Source: Microbacterium dextranolyticum (GTDB lineage: Bacteria > Actinomycetota > Actinomycetes > Actinomycetales > Microbacteriaceae). From it: a stretch of DNA of 64,000 bases. Location: the NCBI RefSeq assembly GCF_016907295.1, contig NZ_JAFBBR010000001.1:2170001-2234000 (forward strand). Direction: 5' to 3'. A program made the translations under genes and the position numbers. The first letter of the stretch is position 1. Each line of letters opens with the position of its first letter. Shown one piece after another: positions 36,964 through 46,920 of this stretch. The notes beneath the pieces were generated by a model. That model was not told the DNA's origin, ran no database searches, and was given only the letters and a program-made list of their open reading frames with translations.

Positions 36964-37848
36964 ATGCCGCCGGAGAAACCTGCCGTTCACGGGGGCTCCC
37001 GCGGCGGTTCACCCCGGGTGCTCCGCGGCGCGGTCGGCCAGATCACGCGCGGCACGACGAACACGAACCGCCTGCGCCGCGTCGACCGGTGGCTCGCCCG
37101 TCATCCCGTGCTGCGTCGGGCATCCGACCCCCTCGTCGTCGACCTGGGATACGGCGCGAGCGGCGTCACCGCATTCGAGCTCGAGGCGAGGCTGCGCGCC
37201 GTGCGCCCCGACGTCGAGGTACTCGGGCTCGAGATCGACCCGGCGCGCGTCGCCCACGCCCAGGAGCAACTCGCCGAGGTGCGCAGCGGACGCACCCCCT
37301 TCGCCCCCGACGCGCGCGTCGGGTTCGCCCGCGGCGGGTTCGAGGTTCCCCTCCCGTCGGCGGAGCGCCGCGCCGCCGTCATCCGTGCGTTCAACGTGCT
37401 GCGACAGTACAACGAGGCCGACGTGCCGGCGGCGTGGTCGCGCATGTGCGGGCGACTGCAGCCGGGCGGCATCCTCGTCGAGGGCACGTGCGACGAGCTC
37501 GGGCGGGTGTGCACGTGGATCGAGGTGGGCGCGGATGCCCGCCCGCGCACCCTGACGGTGTCGCTGCGTCTCGCCGACCTGCAGAGTCCGGCGATCGCGG
37601 CGGAGCGGCTTCCGAAGGCGCTGATCCATCGGAACGTCGCCGGCGAGGGCGTGCACGCGTTCCTCTCGGCGCTCGACGCGGAGTGGGTGCGCGCTGCCGC
37701 TGCCGCACCGTTCGGCGCGACGCATCGCTGGCGCACCGCCGTGCAGGCGCTGGACGAGGCGGGATGGCCGGTGCGCGGGCGCTCGCGATGGCGCCTGGGC
37801 GAGGTGACCGTGCCGTGGTCGCTCGTCGCGCCGCGCGCGGACGACTGA
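36964..37848 (+). CDS. class I SAM-dependent methyltransferase, substrate unknown
   Basis: 294 aa. Motif I is VVDLGYGASGVTAFELEARL, an unusual form (DLGYG-A-S-G), with acidic motif II in EVLGLEIDPARV and motif IV/V around VLRQYNEADVPAAWSRM. The start (GGSRGGSPRVLRGAVGQITRGTTNTNRLRRVDRWL) is basic, suggesting an RNA or nucleotide-bearing target. Divergent from gpmA with 40 bp between. Confidence 0.8.
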   Translation: MPPEKPAVHGGSRGGSPRVLRGAVGQITRGTTNTNRLRRVDRWLARHPVLRRASDPLVVDLGYGASGVTAFELEARLRAVRPDVEVLGLEIDPARVAHAQEQLAEVRSGRTPFAPDARVGFARGGFEVPLPSAERRAAVIRAFNVLRQYNEADVPAAWSRMCGRLQPGGILVEGTCDELGRVCTWIEVGADARPRTLTVSLRLADLQSPAIAAERLPKALIHRNVAGEGVHAFLSALDAEWVRAAAAAPFGATHRWRTAVQALDEAGWPVRGRSRWRLGEVTVPWSLVAPRADD

Positions 37849-37854
37849 CCTCCG

Positions 37855-38964
37855 TCACACGCGCGGAAGGGCGGCGCTCGCGTCCGGGCCCGGCATGCCC
37901 GCTGCGACCATGAGATCGACCGCGAGCGGACGCAGCGCCCCGATCAGCGTCTGATCGACGATCGAGCTGTCCGCGGCGAGCGCGGACGGGTCGAGACGTG
38001 CGCCGACGACGCGCACCGCCTCGCGGGCGGCGGGCTCGTAGGAGATGTCCGTGAGTGCCTCCGCGACGAGCCGGGCGCCCGCGCCGAGCTCGGCGAGAAG
38101 TCCCGCGGCGATGGGGCGGGGCGCCCCGTCGTCGCACACGTAGACCACCCTCCGGGCGATGACGCGGAGGTTCCGACTGGCGAGGTCGAGCTGGACGCAG
38201 ATCCGGCGCTGTCGTTCGAACTCGGCGCGCTGCCGTCGCAGCAGAGGCGAGATGCGAGCGATCTCCGCCCCCGAGTCGATGCCCTGGCGCCAGGCCTCGA
38301 CCGGGCGCTGCAGCGACCGCGCCCGTCGCAGTCCGCGCTCGGCGCGCACCCGGTCGCCGCGGCGCAACGCCTGCACCAGCGTCGTCAGGGCGGCATCGAA
38401 CGCGGCGAACGCCTCGGCCGCCTCTCTCGTGACGGCGCGCAGCGGGCTCCGCGGCACGAGGGCCGTCACGAGCAGCGCCGCCACTCCCCCCACGACGCCG
38501 TCGATCAGTCTGAGGAACGGCACGTTGGCCGGAAGCACCACGACGATCGCGGACTGGATCGCGGCGGTGATCGCGAACCCGGGCTGGGCCGACAGGACAC
38601 GCGCGACGAGCATGGTCGCGGCGAGGGTGAGGGCGAGCTGCCACCACCCGGTGCCGGCGGCGAGCACGATGAGTTCGGCCACGAGAATTCCCACGATCAT
38701 CCCGATAACCGTCTCGAGCACCCGCAGCGGGCGGGCGTCGCGCACCAGTCCCAGGCTCGAGATCGTCACCGTCACCGCCAGCAGCGGCGCGGCATGGCCG
38801 AGGACGTGGTGCGCGAACGCGAAGGCCGCGGTCGCCGCGATGACGATCTGCACGATCGCGAGCGACGACGAGCGTGCCCGTTCCAGCCCCGGTCGCGGCG
38901 ACAGCCTCCTCCGCCACGTCGTCGGCACCGAGACCGTCTGGGTCGTCGGCTCGGGAGAACTCAT
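37855..38964 (-). CDS. FUSC/aromatic acid exporter-like membrane protein
   Basis: 369 aa. N-terminal six-helix membrane domain (~30-165; HVLGHAAPLLAVTVTISSLG is typical of FUSC) and a C-terminal cytoplasmic helical half. Relatives include AaeB and FusC-type exporters; full-length proteins have the unit twice, this is the single-unit form. ATG at 38964 lies 14 bp after the ygfZ stop, so probably co-transcribed with the FABP-ygfZ genes. Confidence 0.83.
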   Translation of the reverse strand: MSSPEPTTQTVSVPTTWRRRLSPRPGLERARSSSLAIVQIVIAATAAFAFAHHVLGHAAPLLAVTVTISSLGLVRDARPLRVLETVIGMIVGILVAELIVLAAGTGWWQLALTLAATMLVARVLSAQPGFAITAAIQSAIVVVLPANVPFLRLIDGVVGGVAALLVTALVPRSPLRAVTREAAEAFAAFDAALTTLVQALRRGDRVRAERGLRRARSLQRPVEAWRQGIDSGAEIARISPLLRRQRAEFERQRRICVQLDLASRNLRVIARRVVYVCDDGAPRPIAAGLLAELGAGARLVAEALTDISYEPAAREAVRVVGARLDPSALAADSSIVDQTLIGALRPLAVDLMVAAGMPGPDASAALPRV

Positions 38965-38977
38965 CGGCGGGCTCGCC

Positions 38978-40081
38978 TCAGCGTCGGCGGGACAGTCGCG
39001 GCAGACGTGGCACGGCGGCGGTGCGCCCGGCATCCGGGGGAACGATCGTCTCCGCGGCGGCGGCGATCTCACCGTCGGCCGTGCGGACGGTGAGCGGCGC
39101 GTCCTCCGCAGTCGCCCGGCGCACCAGAGCCAGCGCGATCGGCCCCTCCTCGTGATGGCGGGCGACGGATGTCACGACGCCGACCGGCTCGCCTTCGAGC
39201 AGGACCTCGGCGCCCCGCTCCGGAAGCACCGCCTCGCTGCCGTCGAGCTGCAGCATCACGAGGCGCCGCGGCGGATGCCCGAGGTTGTGCACTTTCGCGA
39301 CGGTCTCCTGGCCGCGGTAGCACCCCTTGTCGAGGTGCACGGCGGTGCGCAGCCAGTCGACCTCGTGCGGCAGCGTGCGCTCATCGGCTTCGCGATCCGC
39401 GCGCGGACGCCATGCGGCCACACGCAACGCGTCGACGGCCAGGTGGCCGGCAACCTGCTGCGCTCCGGCGGCGGCCTCCGCCGCGATGCGCTCGTACTCG
39501 TCGACGTCGACGATCGCTTCGGCCCAGTCGCGTGCGCTGCCGGGGTGCGGATCGGCCATCGCGTAGCCCCAGCCGCCGTCGGCGACCCGCGGCCACGGAT
39601 CGTGCCAGACGGCGACGGCGCGAAGTGCCGCAACGGCCTCGGCCGTCCCCGCGACGACGCGGTGGCCGGAGGAGGCATCCTGCGGGTCGACGCGCAGACG
39701 GAAGCGCATCCGCTGCAACCAGGTCAGAAGCGCGGCGGCGCGTGCGCGGTCCACGATCAGCCACGTGCGCTCGCCGTCGTCGACGACGGCGGCGGCATGC
39801 TCGACGTGGCCCTGAGGATCGAGCACGAGCAGTTCGGTGCTCTCACCCGGCTGCCGCGCGGCCAACGCCTGCGAGGTGACCGAATCGAGCCAGGTCAGGC
39901 GATCGGGGCCCGAGACGGTGAGGACCGCGCGCGCGGCGAGCGGCGCGAGGGCGCGTCCGTGCGCGAGGTCGCGCTGTTCCCGCGAGGGTGCGCCGACATG
40001 CGCGAGGCCGTCGTCGTCTACGACGGCGCCCGGCACGCCCTCGAAGGGATCGGAAGGGGCATCCGGCACGACTGCGCTCAC
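38978..40081 (-). CDS. ygfZ: tRNA-modifying/Fe-S assembly protein YgfZ (folate-binding)
   Basis: 367 aa, GTG start overlapping the upstream gene's stop (GTGA). GcvT-like folate-binding fold with the YgfZ signature K-G-C-Y-R-G-Q-E in HLDKGCYRGQETV. YgfZ supports Fe-S cluster delivery to enzymes such as MiaB. The N-terminus is chosen at [11 protein letters not shown] because longer frames overlap the FABP gene. Confidence 0.92.
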   Translation of the reverse strand: MSAVVPDAPSDPFEGVPGAVVDDDGLAHVGAPSREQRDLAHGRALAPLAARAVLTVSGPDRLTWLDSVTSQALAARQPGESTELLVLDPQGHVEHAAAVVDDGERTWLIVDRARAAALLTWLQRMRFRLRVDPQDASSGHRVVAGTAEAVAALRAVAVWHDPWPRVADGGWGYAMADPHPGSARDWAEAIVDVDEYERIAAEAAAGAQQVAGHLAVDALRVAAWRPRADREADERTLPHEVDWLRTAVHLDKGCYRGQETVAKVHNLGHPPRRLVMLQLDGSEAVLPERGAEVLLEGEPVGVVTSVARHHEEGPIALALVRRATAEDAPLTVRTADGEIAAAAETIVPPDAGRTAAVPRLPRLSRRR

Positions 40082-40683
40082 TCGACTCGGGCGAGGCGCG
40101 CCGACGCGTGCGAGGCCAGAGCGGCACCGAGCGCCGCGACGTCCCACGCCCACAGCAGGTGCCCGTCGACGTACCCGTACATCCGGGTGGCCGAGGCGTA
40201 GGGCTTGGCCCCGGCGGGGCGGACGATCGCGTCGGATGCCAGGTCGATCCGGGGACCGCGGACCTGCCCGAGATACAGCTCGCTGATGCCGTCGGAATGG
40301 ACGATGGCGACCTCGAGGTCGAATCCCCCCTCGGCGTTGCGGAGGAGCTCGACGTCGTCCGCCGTGCGGGGCCGGTCACGACGCTCGGCCGCCGGAAGCA
40401 GTGCGGGGCCGGCATCCTGATCGCCCGCGGGACGGGCCAGACGCCAGTACCCCGTCTCGGCGACGAGCGGCGTCCGCTCCTCGCCCTCGCCGAGCAGCCA
40501 AGCGCTGGCTGCGTAGTTGACGTAGTCGCCGCCGTCGTGGCTGAAGCTCACCCGATGGGCGAACTCGCCGTCGAAGCGTGCGCCGTCGACCTCGTAGTCG
40601 ATCACGCCGGTGCCCTCCCAGACACCGAGCAACCAGGACAGCGGGACGATGTCCGCCGGAAGGTCGGTGGGAAGATCGAACAC
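40078..40683 (-). CDS. nitrobindin/FABP-like heme-binding beta-barrel
   Basis: 201 aa, GTG start. N-terminal LLGVWEGTG is the G-x-W-x-G-x-G motif of the nitrobindin (THAP4/FABP-like) family. Bacterial nitrobindins bind heme in a ten-stranded barrel and may handle NO or peroxynitrite. The proximal His of nitrobindins lies near the C-terminus; several His are present but I cannot assign it. Coupled to ygfZ. Confidence 0.85.
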   Translation of the reverse strand: MFDLPTDLPADIVPLSWLLGVWEGTGVIDYEVDGARFDGEFAHRVSFSHDGGDYVNYAASAWLLGEGEERTPLVAETGYWRLARPAGDQDAGPALLPAAERRDRPRTADDVELLRNAEGGFDLEVAIVHSDGISELYLGQVRGPRIDLASDAIVRPAGAKPYASATRMYGYVDGHLLWAWDVAALGAALASHASARLARVE

Positions 40684-40688
40684 GGCGC

Positions 40689-40802
40689 TCAGCGCTGGCC
40701 GCGGTACAGGTTCTTGATCACGACGCCCGACACGAAGACGATCGCGACGGAGGCGAGTGCGAGCAAGCCGACGAAGAAGAGTTCCAGCGCGACGAGGTCC
40801 AT
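40689..40802 (-). CDS. 37-aa single-helix membrane protein
   Basis: Short frame ATG 40802 to TGA 40689: [19 protein letters not shown] followed by [18 protein letters not shown]. It is one TM helix with an acidic outside end and a basic cytoplasmic end, matching the positive-inside rule. It sits 5 bp upstream of the nitrobindin-like gene on the same strand, so it is likely part of that operon. No family recognised. Confidence 0.6.
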   Translation of the reverse strand: MDLVALELFFVGLLALASVAIVFVSGVVIKNLYRGQR

Positions 40803-40844
40803 GCGACCACTCTACCGCTCCCCCGCCGGGTCGCGATGGAGCCG

Positions 40845-41135
40845 TCAGTTGCCGAACAGGGTCGCCAGGCCCAGGCCCAGCCCGATGAGCCCCATGACGA
40901 CCATGGCACCGAGGCTGCTGGCGGCGACGCGACGGATGAACCCGTCGGCGTGCCCCGACACCAGCTGTACGACGAATGCCAGCAGGATGCAGGCGGCCAA
41001 GCCGACCGCCATCCAGGCGGCGCGCCAGTCCGTCGGGGCCGCGAGACCGATCGCCACTGCGATGACGCCTCCGGCGGCCCAGACCGCGACGATGCCGCCG
41101 AGGCCGCCGCGCGGCGCGAGTCCGGGAATCGTCAT
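40845..41135 (-). CDS. small three-helix membrane protein
   Basis: 96 aa. Three hydrophobic helices (approximately 10-32, 40-60 and 70-93) and little else; residues such as SGHADGF are polar loops. Function not recognised. ATG at 41135 ([11 protein letters not shown]). Divergent from the glnR-type gene. Confidence 0.72.
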   Translation of the reverse strand: MTIPGLAPRGGLGGIVAVWAAGGVIAVAIGLAAPTDWRAAWMAVGLAACILLAFVVQLVSGHADGFIRRVAASSLGAMVVMGLIGLGLGLATLFGN

Positions 41136-41243
41136 ATCTCCATCATGACCGACCGGCGCCGTGCGCGCACGCACTGCCGGTGCACGCTCCGGCGAGGTCC
41201 TAAGATGGGGGCACGGTCCGCCCGTCGGACCGGAAGGGACCGC

Positions 41244-41942
41244 ATGGCTCAGCTGCTCGTTTTGAGTTCCGCCTCCGGCGGAGGTTCCGTCCTGCCCGCG
41301 CTCGAACTGCTCAGTCACCGGGTGCGACAGATCCCCGCCGAGCCGGCACAGCTCGTGAACGCGCCCAGCGCCGACGTCATTTTCGTCGACGCGCGCGGCG
41401 ACCTGGTCGGCGCGAAGTCGCTGTGCAAGATCCTCAACACGACCGGGCTCGACGCTCCTCTTCTGCTCGTCGTGACCGAAGGCGGCCTCACCGCCGTGTC
41501 CACCGACTGGGGTGTGGACGACGTGATCCTCGTCGGCGCCGGCCCTGCCGAGGTCGACGCGCGCATCCGGCTGGCGATGGGGCGTCAGAGCACGGAACAG
41601 GTCTCGAGCCGCATCCAGACCTCGGGCATCTCGATCGACGAGTCGTCATATTCGGCGAAGGTGCACGGCAAGCCTCTGGATCTCACGTACAAGGAGTTCC
41701 AGCTCCTGCATTTCTTCGCGACGCACCCCTCACGCGTCTTCACCCGCGAGCAGCTGCTGAGCGAGGTCTGGGGCTACGACTACTTCGGCGGCACCCGCAC
41801 GGTCGATGTACACGTGCGGCGTCTGCGCGCAAAGCTCGGCGATCTCGAGCAGCTCATCGGCACCGTACGCAACGTCGGCTACCGCTTCAACGTGTACGAA
41901 GACGACCAGATGCCCGCTCCGCGCGAGCGCTCCGGCGCCTGA
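41244..41942 (+). CDS. glnR: GlnR-type winged-helix response regulator
   Basis: 232 aa. The atypical receiver matches actinobacterial Gln[26 protein letters not shown] (Asp49, equivalent of the conserved GlnR Asp50), [18 protein letters not shown] and [12 protein letters not shown]. The OmpR-type DNA-binding domain has [25 protein letters not shown]. GlnR is the global nitrogen regulator in streptomycetes and mycobacteria; it lacks a cognate kinase, and none is adjacent here. ppk1 follows after 50 bp. Confidence 0.85.
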   Translation: MAQLLVLSSASGGGSVLPALELLSHRVRQIPAEPAQLVNAPSADVIFVDARGDLVGAKSLCKILNTTGLDAPLLLVVTEGGLTAVSTDWGVDDVILVGAGPAEVDARIRLAMGRQSTEQVSSRIQTSGISIDESSYSAKVHGKPLDLTYKEFQLLHFFATHPSRVFTREQLLSEVWGYDYFGGTRTVDVHVRRLRAKLGDLEQLIGTVRNVGYRFNVYEDDQMPAPRERSGA

Positions 41943-41953
41943 CGCCGTCGTCG

Positions 41954-41975
41954 GTTAACGTTCCGGTCACCTGTC
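41954..41975 (+). promoter_or_regulatory. PHO box upstream of ppk1
   Basis: Two adjoining 11-bp units, GTTAACGTTCC and GGTCACCTGTC, in the 50-bp glnR-ppk1 gap. The pattern matches the phoU and pstS boxes. Spacing to the ATG (17 bp) is short, so the promoter would need a very short leader or the site may act differently. Confidence 0.6.
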
Positions 41976-41992
41976 CCTGCAATGATGAGGGA

Positions 41993-44164
41993 ATGATCGA
42001 CACCGACGTTCTGGACTCGGGGCTGGGCGACGCGGACGACGACGATTTCGACGACACCGTCGAGATCGACGACCCGCAGCTGCCCGACCATCGCTACATG
42101 GACCGCGAGCTCAGCTGGCTCGCCTTCAACCGACGGGTGCTGGAGCTCGCGGAGGACCCCCGCCTTCCGGTTCTGGAGCGGGCGAACTTCCTCGCCATCT
42201 TCGCCAGCAACCTCGACGAGTTCTTCATGGTCCGCGTCGCCGGCCTGAAACGGCGCATCATGACGGGGCTCGCCGTTCCGACCAATGTCGGACGAGCGCC
42301 TCAGGACGTCCTCGCCGACATCTCCGAGAGCGCGCATGCGCTGCAGCTCCGCCACGCCCTCACCTGGATCGACCAGGTGCAGCCGGCACTCGCCGAGGCG
42401 GGCATCGAGGTCGTCACGTGGGACGACCTGTCCGATGACGAGCGCGGCACGCTCTACGAGTACTTCCAGACGCAGGTCTTTCCGGTACTCATGCCGCTCG
42501 CGGTCGACCCGGCCCACCCGTTCCCGTACATCTCGGGGCTCTCCCTCAACCTCGCGATCCGCATCCGCAATGCCAAGACGGGTCGTCAGGAGTTCGCGCG
42601 CCTGAAGGTGCCGCCGATGCTCCCCCGCTTCGTCCCCGTGCGCGGCGCCGAGGGCGGGCGCGTCCGCTACCTGCCGCTGGAGCAGCTGATCGCCCATCAC
42701 CTCGGCGACCTGTTCCCCGGCATGGAGATCCTCGAGCATCACACCTTCCGCCTCACCCGCAATGAGGACGTGGTCATCGAGGAGGATGAGACCGAGAACC
42801 TCATCCAGGCTCTCGAGGCCGAGCTCCTGCGCCGACGCTTCGGCCCTCCGATCCGCCTCGAGGTCACCGATGAGATGGACGACGTCACCCTCGACCTGCT
42901 GATCCAGGAGCTCGAGGTCACCGACCAAGAGGTGTACCGCCTGCCCGGCGCCCTCGATCTGCGCGGGCTGTTCGACCTCGCGAAGATCGATCGCCCGGAG
43001 CTGCACTACCCGCCGCACGTCCCGGTGACGGCGACGGCGTTCCAGCCCGCCGAGCAGAACGGCCGCGCCGACCTGTTCGCCGCGATCCGTAAGAACGACG
43101 TCCTCGTCCATCACCCCTACGAGTCGTTCACGACGAGCGTCGTCGCCTTCCTCGAGCAGGCGGCCCGCGACCCGCACGTGCTCGCGATCAAGCAGACCCT
43201 GTACCGCACCTCGGGCGACAGCCCGATCGTGCAGGCGCTCATCGACGCCGCCGAGCGCGGCAAGCAGGTGCTCGCCCTCGTCGAGGTGAAGGCCCGATTC
43301 GACGAGGCCGCGAACATCGTCTGGGCGCGCAAGCTCGAGAAGGCCGGCGTGCACGTCGTCTACGGTCTCGTGGGACTGAAGACGCACTGCAAGCTGCTGC
43401 ACGTGATCCGTGAAGAGGACGGCGCGCTGCGCAGCTACAGCCACATCGGCACGGGCAACTACAACCCCAAGACCAGCCGTCTCTACGAGGACTTCGGCCT
43501 CTTCACCTGCGACGAGCAGGTCGGGCGCGACCTCACACGTCTGTTCAACGAGCTCAGCGGCTACGCCATCGAGAAGAAGTTCAAGCGCCTGCTCGTCGCG
43601 CCCCTGCACCTGCGCAAGGGACTGCTGCGCCACATCGAGACCGAGCGCCGCCACGCGCTCGAGGGCAAGCCGGCGCACATCCGCATCAAGGTCAACTCGA
43701 TGGTCGACGAACAGATCATCGACGCGCTGTACCGCGCGAGCCAGGCGGGTGTGCGCGTGGATGTGTGGGTACGCGGCATCTGCTCGCTCAAGGTCGGCAT
43801 CGAGGGCGTCAGCGAGAACATCACGGTGCGCTCGATCCTCGGGCGCTACCTCGAGCACTCGCGGATCTTCGCGTTCCTGAACGACGGCGACCCCCAGGTG
43901 TACATCGGCAGCGCCGACATGATGCACCGCAACCTCGACCGCCGCGTCGAGGCGCTCGTGCGCGTCGTCGCGCCCGCCCACGTCAAGGAGCTCATCGACC
44001 TGTTCGACCTCGCGATGGGCGACGAGACCAGCTCGTGGCACCTCGAGCCGAACGGCGAATGGCTGCGGCACAGCGCGGATGCCGACGGCAAGCCGCTCAT
44101 CGATCTGCAGGACCGCACGATGGCGCAGGTGCAGAAGCGCCGCCGCGGTCGGGCGGTGCGATGA
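41993..44164 (+). CDS. ppk1: polyphosphate kinase 1
   Basis: 723 aa. Makes polyphosphate from ATP. The N domain starts [19 protein letters not shown]; the C1/C2 catalytic domains include the phosphohistidine motif [23 protein letters not shown] and [18 protein letters not shown] 35-residue acidic N-terminal extension ([15 protein letters not shown]) precedes the standard start. ATG at 41993 after GATGAGGGA. The stop overlaps mutT1 by 4 nt, the same neighbour as in mycobacteria. Confidence 0.96.
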   Translation: MIDTDVLDSGLGDADDDDFDDTVEIDDPQLPDHRYMDRELSWLAFNRRVLELAEDPRLPVLERANFLAIFASNLDEFFMVRVAGLKRRIMTGLAVPTNVGRAPQDVLADISESAHALQLRHALTWIDQVQPALAEAGIEVVTWDDLSDDERGTLYEYFQTQVFPVLMPLAVDPAHPFPYISGLSLNLAIRIRNAKTGRQEFARLKVPPMLPRFVPVRGAEGGRVRYLPLEQLIAHHLGDLFPGMEILEHHTFRLTRNEDVVIEEDETENLIQALEAELLRRRFGPPIRLEVTDEMDDVTLDLLIQELEVTDQEVYRLPGALDLRGLFDLAKIDRPELHYPPHVPVTATAFQPAEQNGRADLFAAIRKNDVLVHHPYESFTTSVVAFLEQAARDPHVLAIKQTLYRTSGDSPIVQALIDAAERGKQVLALVEVKARFDEAANIVWARKLEKAGVHVVYGLVGLKTHCKLLHVIREEDGALRSYSHIGTGNYNPKTSRLYEDFGLFTCDEQVGRDLTRLFNELSGYAIEKKFKRLLVAPLHLRKGLLRHIETERRHALEGKPAHIRIKVNSMVDEQIIDALYRASQAGVRVDVWVRGICSLKVGIEGVSENITVRSILGRYLEHSRIFAFLNDGDPQVYIGSADMMHRNLDRRVEALVRVVAPAHVKELIDLFDLAMGDETSSWHLEPNGEWLRHSADADGKPLIDLQDRTMAQVQKRRRGRAVR

Positions 44165-45099
44165 CGGAGACGGCCGTCTACGCCGCCGGCGGTGTCGTCT
44201 GGCGCATGGTCGAGGAAAAACTGCGGATTCTCGTCATCCATCGGACCGCATATGACGACGTGACCCTGCCCAAGGGCAAGGTGGATCCGGGTGAGACGCT
44301 TCCGATGACGGCGGTGCGCGAGATCTTCGAAGAGACCGGCATCCGGGTGTCGCTGGGCATCCCCGTCGGCGTCTCGCGCTACCATCTGCCTCGCGGGCGT
44401 CAAAAGGTCGTGCACTATTGGGCGGCGGAGGCGACCGACGACGCGATCCGAGAGTCGTCGTTCGTGCCGAACAAGGAGGTCGCCGCGGTCGAGTGGATCT
44501 CGCCCCGCAAGGCCCTCGCGCGTCTGTCCTACCCCGTCGACGTCGAGATCCTCGAGCAGTTCCTGCGCTACGTCGACGACGGCATCCTCTCGACCTTCCC
44601 GATCGTCGTGCTCCGCCATGCGAAGGCGACCCCGCGCGAAGAGTGGAAAGGTGCGGATGCCGCACGTCCGCTCGCACCGCGGGGAACCCGGCAGGCGAAG
44701 GATCTCGTCGGTCCCCTGCGATCGTTCGGCGTGCGCCGGGTGATCTCCAGCGACGCGGTGCGTTGCGTTGCGACGGTGACCCCGCTCGCCGAGGCGCTGG
44801 GCCGCTCGATCGACCGCACGCCCCTCATCGGGCAGGATGCCTGGGAAGAGGGCACCTCGGACGTCCGCGCCGTCATCGGCAAACGCGTGCGGTCGCGCAA
44901 GCCCGCCGTGCTGTGCAGCCACGGACCCGTGCTTCCCGGCATCCTCGCCGAGCTCGCGCTGGCCACCGGAACGCTGCGCGGCTCGTACCTGGGCAGCGCC
45001 TCGTCTCTCGATCCCGGCGCGTTCTCGGTCGTGCACCTCTCGCGGGAGCACCCCGGGTCGGGCATCGTCTGCATCGAGACGCACGAACCGCGACTCTGA
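44161..45099 (+). CDS. mutT1: Nudix hydrolase fused to histidine phosphatase (MutT1 type)
   Basis: 312 aa. Residues 1-140 carry a Nudix box ([23 protein letters not shown], matching Gx5Ex7REUxEExGU). Residues ~150-310 are a SixA-like histidine phosphatase (VLRHAKAT, and [12 protein letters not shown] for the second His). In mycobacterial MutT1 this architecture hydrolyses 8-oxo-dGTP and diadenosine polyphosphates. Coupled to ppk1 by an ATGA overlap. Confidence 0.93.
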   Translation: MTETAVYAAGGVVWRMVEEKLRILVIHRTAYDDVTLPKGKVDPGETLPMTAVREIFEETGIRVSLGIPVGVSRYHLPRGRQKVVHYWAAEATDDAIRESSFVPNKEVAAVEWISPRKALARLSYPVDVEILEQFLRYVDDGILSTFPIVVLRHAKATPREEWKGADAARPLAPRGTRQAKDLVGPLRSFGVRRVISSDAVRCVATVTPLAEALGRSIDRTPLIGQDAWEEGTSDVRAVIGKRVRSRKPAVLCSHGPVLPGILAELALATGTLRGSYLGSASSLDPGAFSVVHLSREHPGSGIVCIETHEPRL

Positions 45100-45101
45100 G
45101 C

Positions 45102-45668
45102 GTGGCAGCGACCCGGATCGCGTGGAGCACCGCTCCGCTCGACCGGCACGGGCGGCGCGCCGTGGCCTGGCGGATGCTTCGCACTATGCTCACCGCGGAA
45201 GGCTACCCGGACGCGACGCTGTCGAATCCCTGCCCGCGGTGCGGCGGCCCGCACGGTCCGATCCAGGTCGCCGGCGCGCCGTGGTCGGCGTCGGTGACGT
45301 ATGCGGGCGCCGTCGCGGTCGCCGCGGTGCACCCGCGGGTCGGGGGCGACTCCGAGGCGCCGACGGGGTTCGCCATCGACGCGGAGCCGCTCGTCGACAC
45401 CGTGCGGGATGCCGCGGGTGGCGTCCCTGGCGGACTGCTGCGGTGGGTGCGCGCCGAGGCCGCCGCCAAGGCCGTCGGACGCGGTCTACGGCTCGACGTC
45501 GACGAGATCTCGGTCACCGAGACATCCGAGGGATGGACGGCGCTGCTCCCCGGCATCCCCGTCGCCGTCACCGGCTGGGAACCGGCCGTCTCTCCCCCGG
45601 GGGTGCTCCTCAGCGTCGCTCTGGCACCGGCAGCGGCGGTAGCGCCGGCTCATCGAGCCATGCCGTGA
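45102..45668 (+). CDS. divergent Sfp-like 4'-phosphopantetheinyl transferase
   Basis: 188 aa, GTG start 2 nt after the mutT1 stop. Sfp-superfamily features: PCPRCGGPHGPIQVAG, a degraded W-S-x-S-V-T-Y segment where SHS is usual, FAIDAEPL giving the D-x-E magnesium site, and WVRAEAAAKAVGRGL, the (W)xxxEAxxKxxGxG signature. It would convert apo carrier proteins to the holo form. The nearest client is the carrier domain of the NRPS-like gene 1.2 kb away. Its last 59 bp overlap the convergent M1 peptidase gene. Confidence 0.75.
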   Translation: MAATRIAWSTAPLDRHGRRAVAWRMLRTMLTAEGYPDATLSNPCPRCGGPHGPIQVAGAPWSASVTYAGAVAVAAVHPRVGGDSEAPTGFAIDAEPLVDTVRDAAGGVPGGLLRWVRAEAAAKAVGRGLRLDVDEISVTETSEGWTALLPGIPVAVTGWEPAVSPPGVLLSVALAPAAAVAPAHRAMP

Positions 45669-46920
45669 GGATCGACCCGACCTCACCGGCCGCGTCTGCC
45701 GCATGCTGTTCGACGCAGGCACGGAACTCGGCCGTCCCTGCCAGACCGTGTCGATGGCTCGTCGCCCAGTCGAGGATCAGGGCGCCGAATACCGACTCGC
45801 CCAGAGCGCACCGCAGCGCGTACAGCGTGAGCGCACCCCGCTTGTAGACGCGATCGTCGAACATCAGGTCAGGCCCCGGGTCGGCGAGCACGAGGTCCTG
45901 CGCCAGAGCGCTCAGTCGCGCATGGTGCTTGGCGGCTTTCTGAGCGAGCGATGCCCGTCCGGCCCGCTCCGACCACATCCACTCCGCAAAGCACGCGAAC
46001 CCCTCGTTGAGCCAGATGTCGCTCCACCGGCCGATGCCGACGCTGTTGCCGAACCACTGATGGGCGATTTCATGGGCGATGAGCCGCTGCTCGGAGGGCA
46101 CGAGATGATTCACGCCGAACACGGCGAGCCCCTGCGCCTCGAGCGGGATCTCGAGCTCGTCCGGCGTGACGACGAGCGTGCAGTCCTCCTGAGGATACGA
46201 CCCGAAGGACTCGTCGAACAGCGCCAGCATCGCCGGGACGTCGGCGAACGCGCGGTCGACCGAGGCGCGGAGCGCCGGCGGTGACACCACGCGCACGCGT
46301 GCGTCGCCGGTGAGGGTGCGCGACTCGTAGCGACCGACATGCGCCGCCGCGAGGTACGTCGCGACGGGGACCGTCGACTCGGAGACGGCGGTGACGCGCC
46401 CCCCGGCGGACGAGACGCTGCGCGTGCGCCCCGTCGGCACCGGGAGGTAGCCGGCGTCGGTCGTGAGGGAGATCCGCATCCGTGCCCGATCGTCGGGGCG
46501 ATCGTTGCAGGGGAACCAGGTGGGCGCACCGGTGGGCTGCGAGGCGACGAGCGCACCGTCGTCCAACTCCTCCCAGCCGATCGTGCCCCAGCGCGAGCGC
46601 CGCGGCGCGGGCGCTCCGGCGTAGACGATCTCGATCGAGAACCGCTCGCCGGGCGCCATGCGGTGCGGGAGCTTCACACGGAGCTTCCGCGGTCCCTGCG
46701 TGTACGAGGTGCGCCGATCGCCGTCCACCCGCACACGCGTCGTGCGCAGACCCACGAGATCGACGCTCACCGCTGAGACGGCGACCGCCGCCACGACGTT
46801 GAGGACGGCGACGCCCTCCAGCCTGTTCGTGCGCACGCGATAGTCGAGCGTCAGGTCGTAGGACTCGACGTCGTAGCTCGGGTCTCCGCTCTCGGGGGCG
46901 TACGGGTCGTGCACGCTCAC
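45610..46920 (-). CDS. M1-family metallopeptidase
   Basis: 436 aa, GTG start overlapping the NRPS stop (GTGA). N-terminal beta-saddle domain (1-200), then thermolysin-like catalytic domain with zinc motif HEIAHQWFGN (283-292) and Glu306 in NEGFA. The exopeptidase motif GAMEN is replaced by PLEAQG (259-264), so N-terminal amine recognition differs. It is shorter than PepN (~850 aa) and lacks the C-terminal helical domain. No signal peptide, so cytosolic. Coupling to the NRPS implies it processes that enzyme's product or substrate (inference). Confidence 0.88.
   Translation of the reverse strand: MSVHDPYAPESGDPSYDVESYDLTLDYRVRTNRLEGVAVLNVVAAVAVSAVSVDLVGLRTTRVRVDGDRRTSYTQGPRKLRVKLPHRMAPGERFSIEIVYAGAPAPRRSRWGTIGWEELDDGALVASQPTGAPTWFPCNDRPDDRARMRISLTTDAGYLPVPTGRTRSVSSAGGRVTAVSESTVPVATYLAAAHVGRYESRTLTGDARVRVVSPPALRASVDRAFADVPAMLALFDESFGSYPQEDCTLVVTPDELEIPLEAQGLAVFGVNHLVPSEQRLIAHEIAHQWFGNSVGIGRWSDIWLNEGFACFAEWMWSERAGRASLAQKAAKHHARLSALAQDLVLADPGPDLMFDDRVYKRGALTLYALRCALGESVFGALILDWATSHRHGLAGTAEFRACVEQHAADAAGEVGSILTAWLDEPALPPLPVPERR

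Noticed and set aside
41879..44071. 730-codon minus-strand open frame antisense to ppk1
   Set aside because: Same GC3 shadow effect; the plus strand encodes complete polyphosphate kinase.
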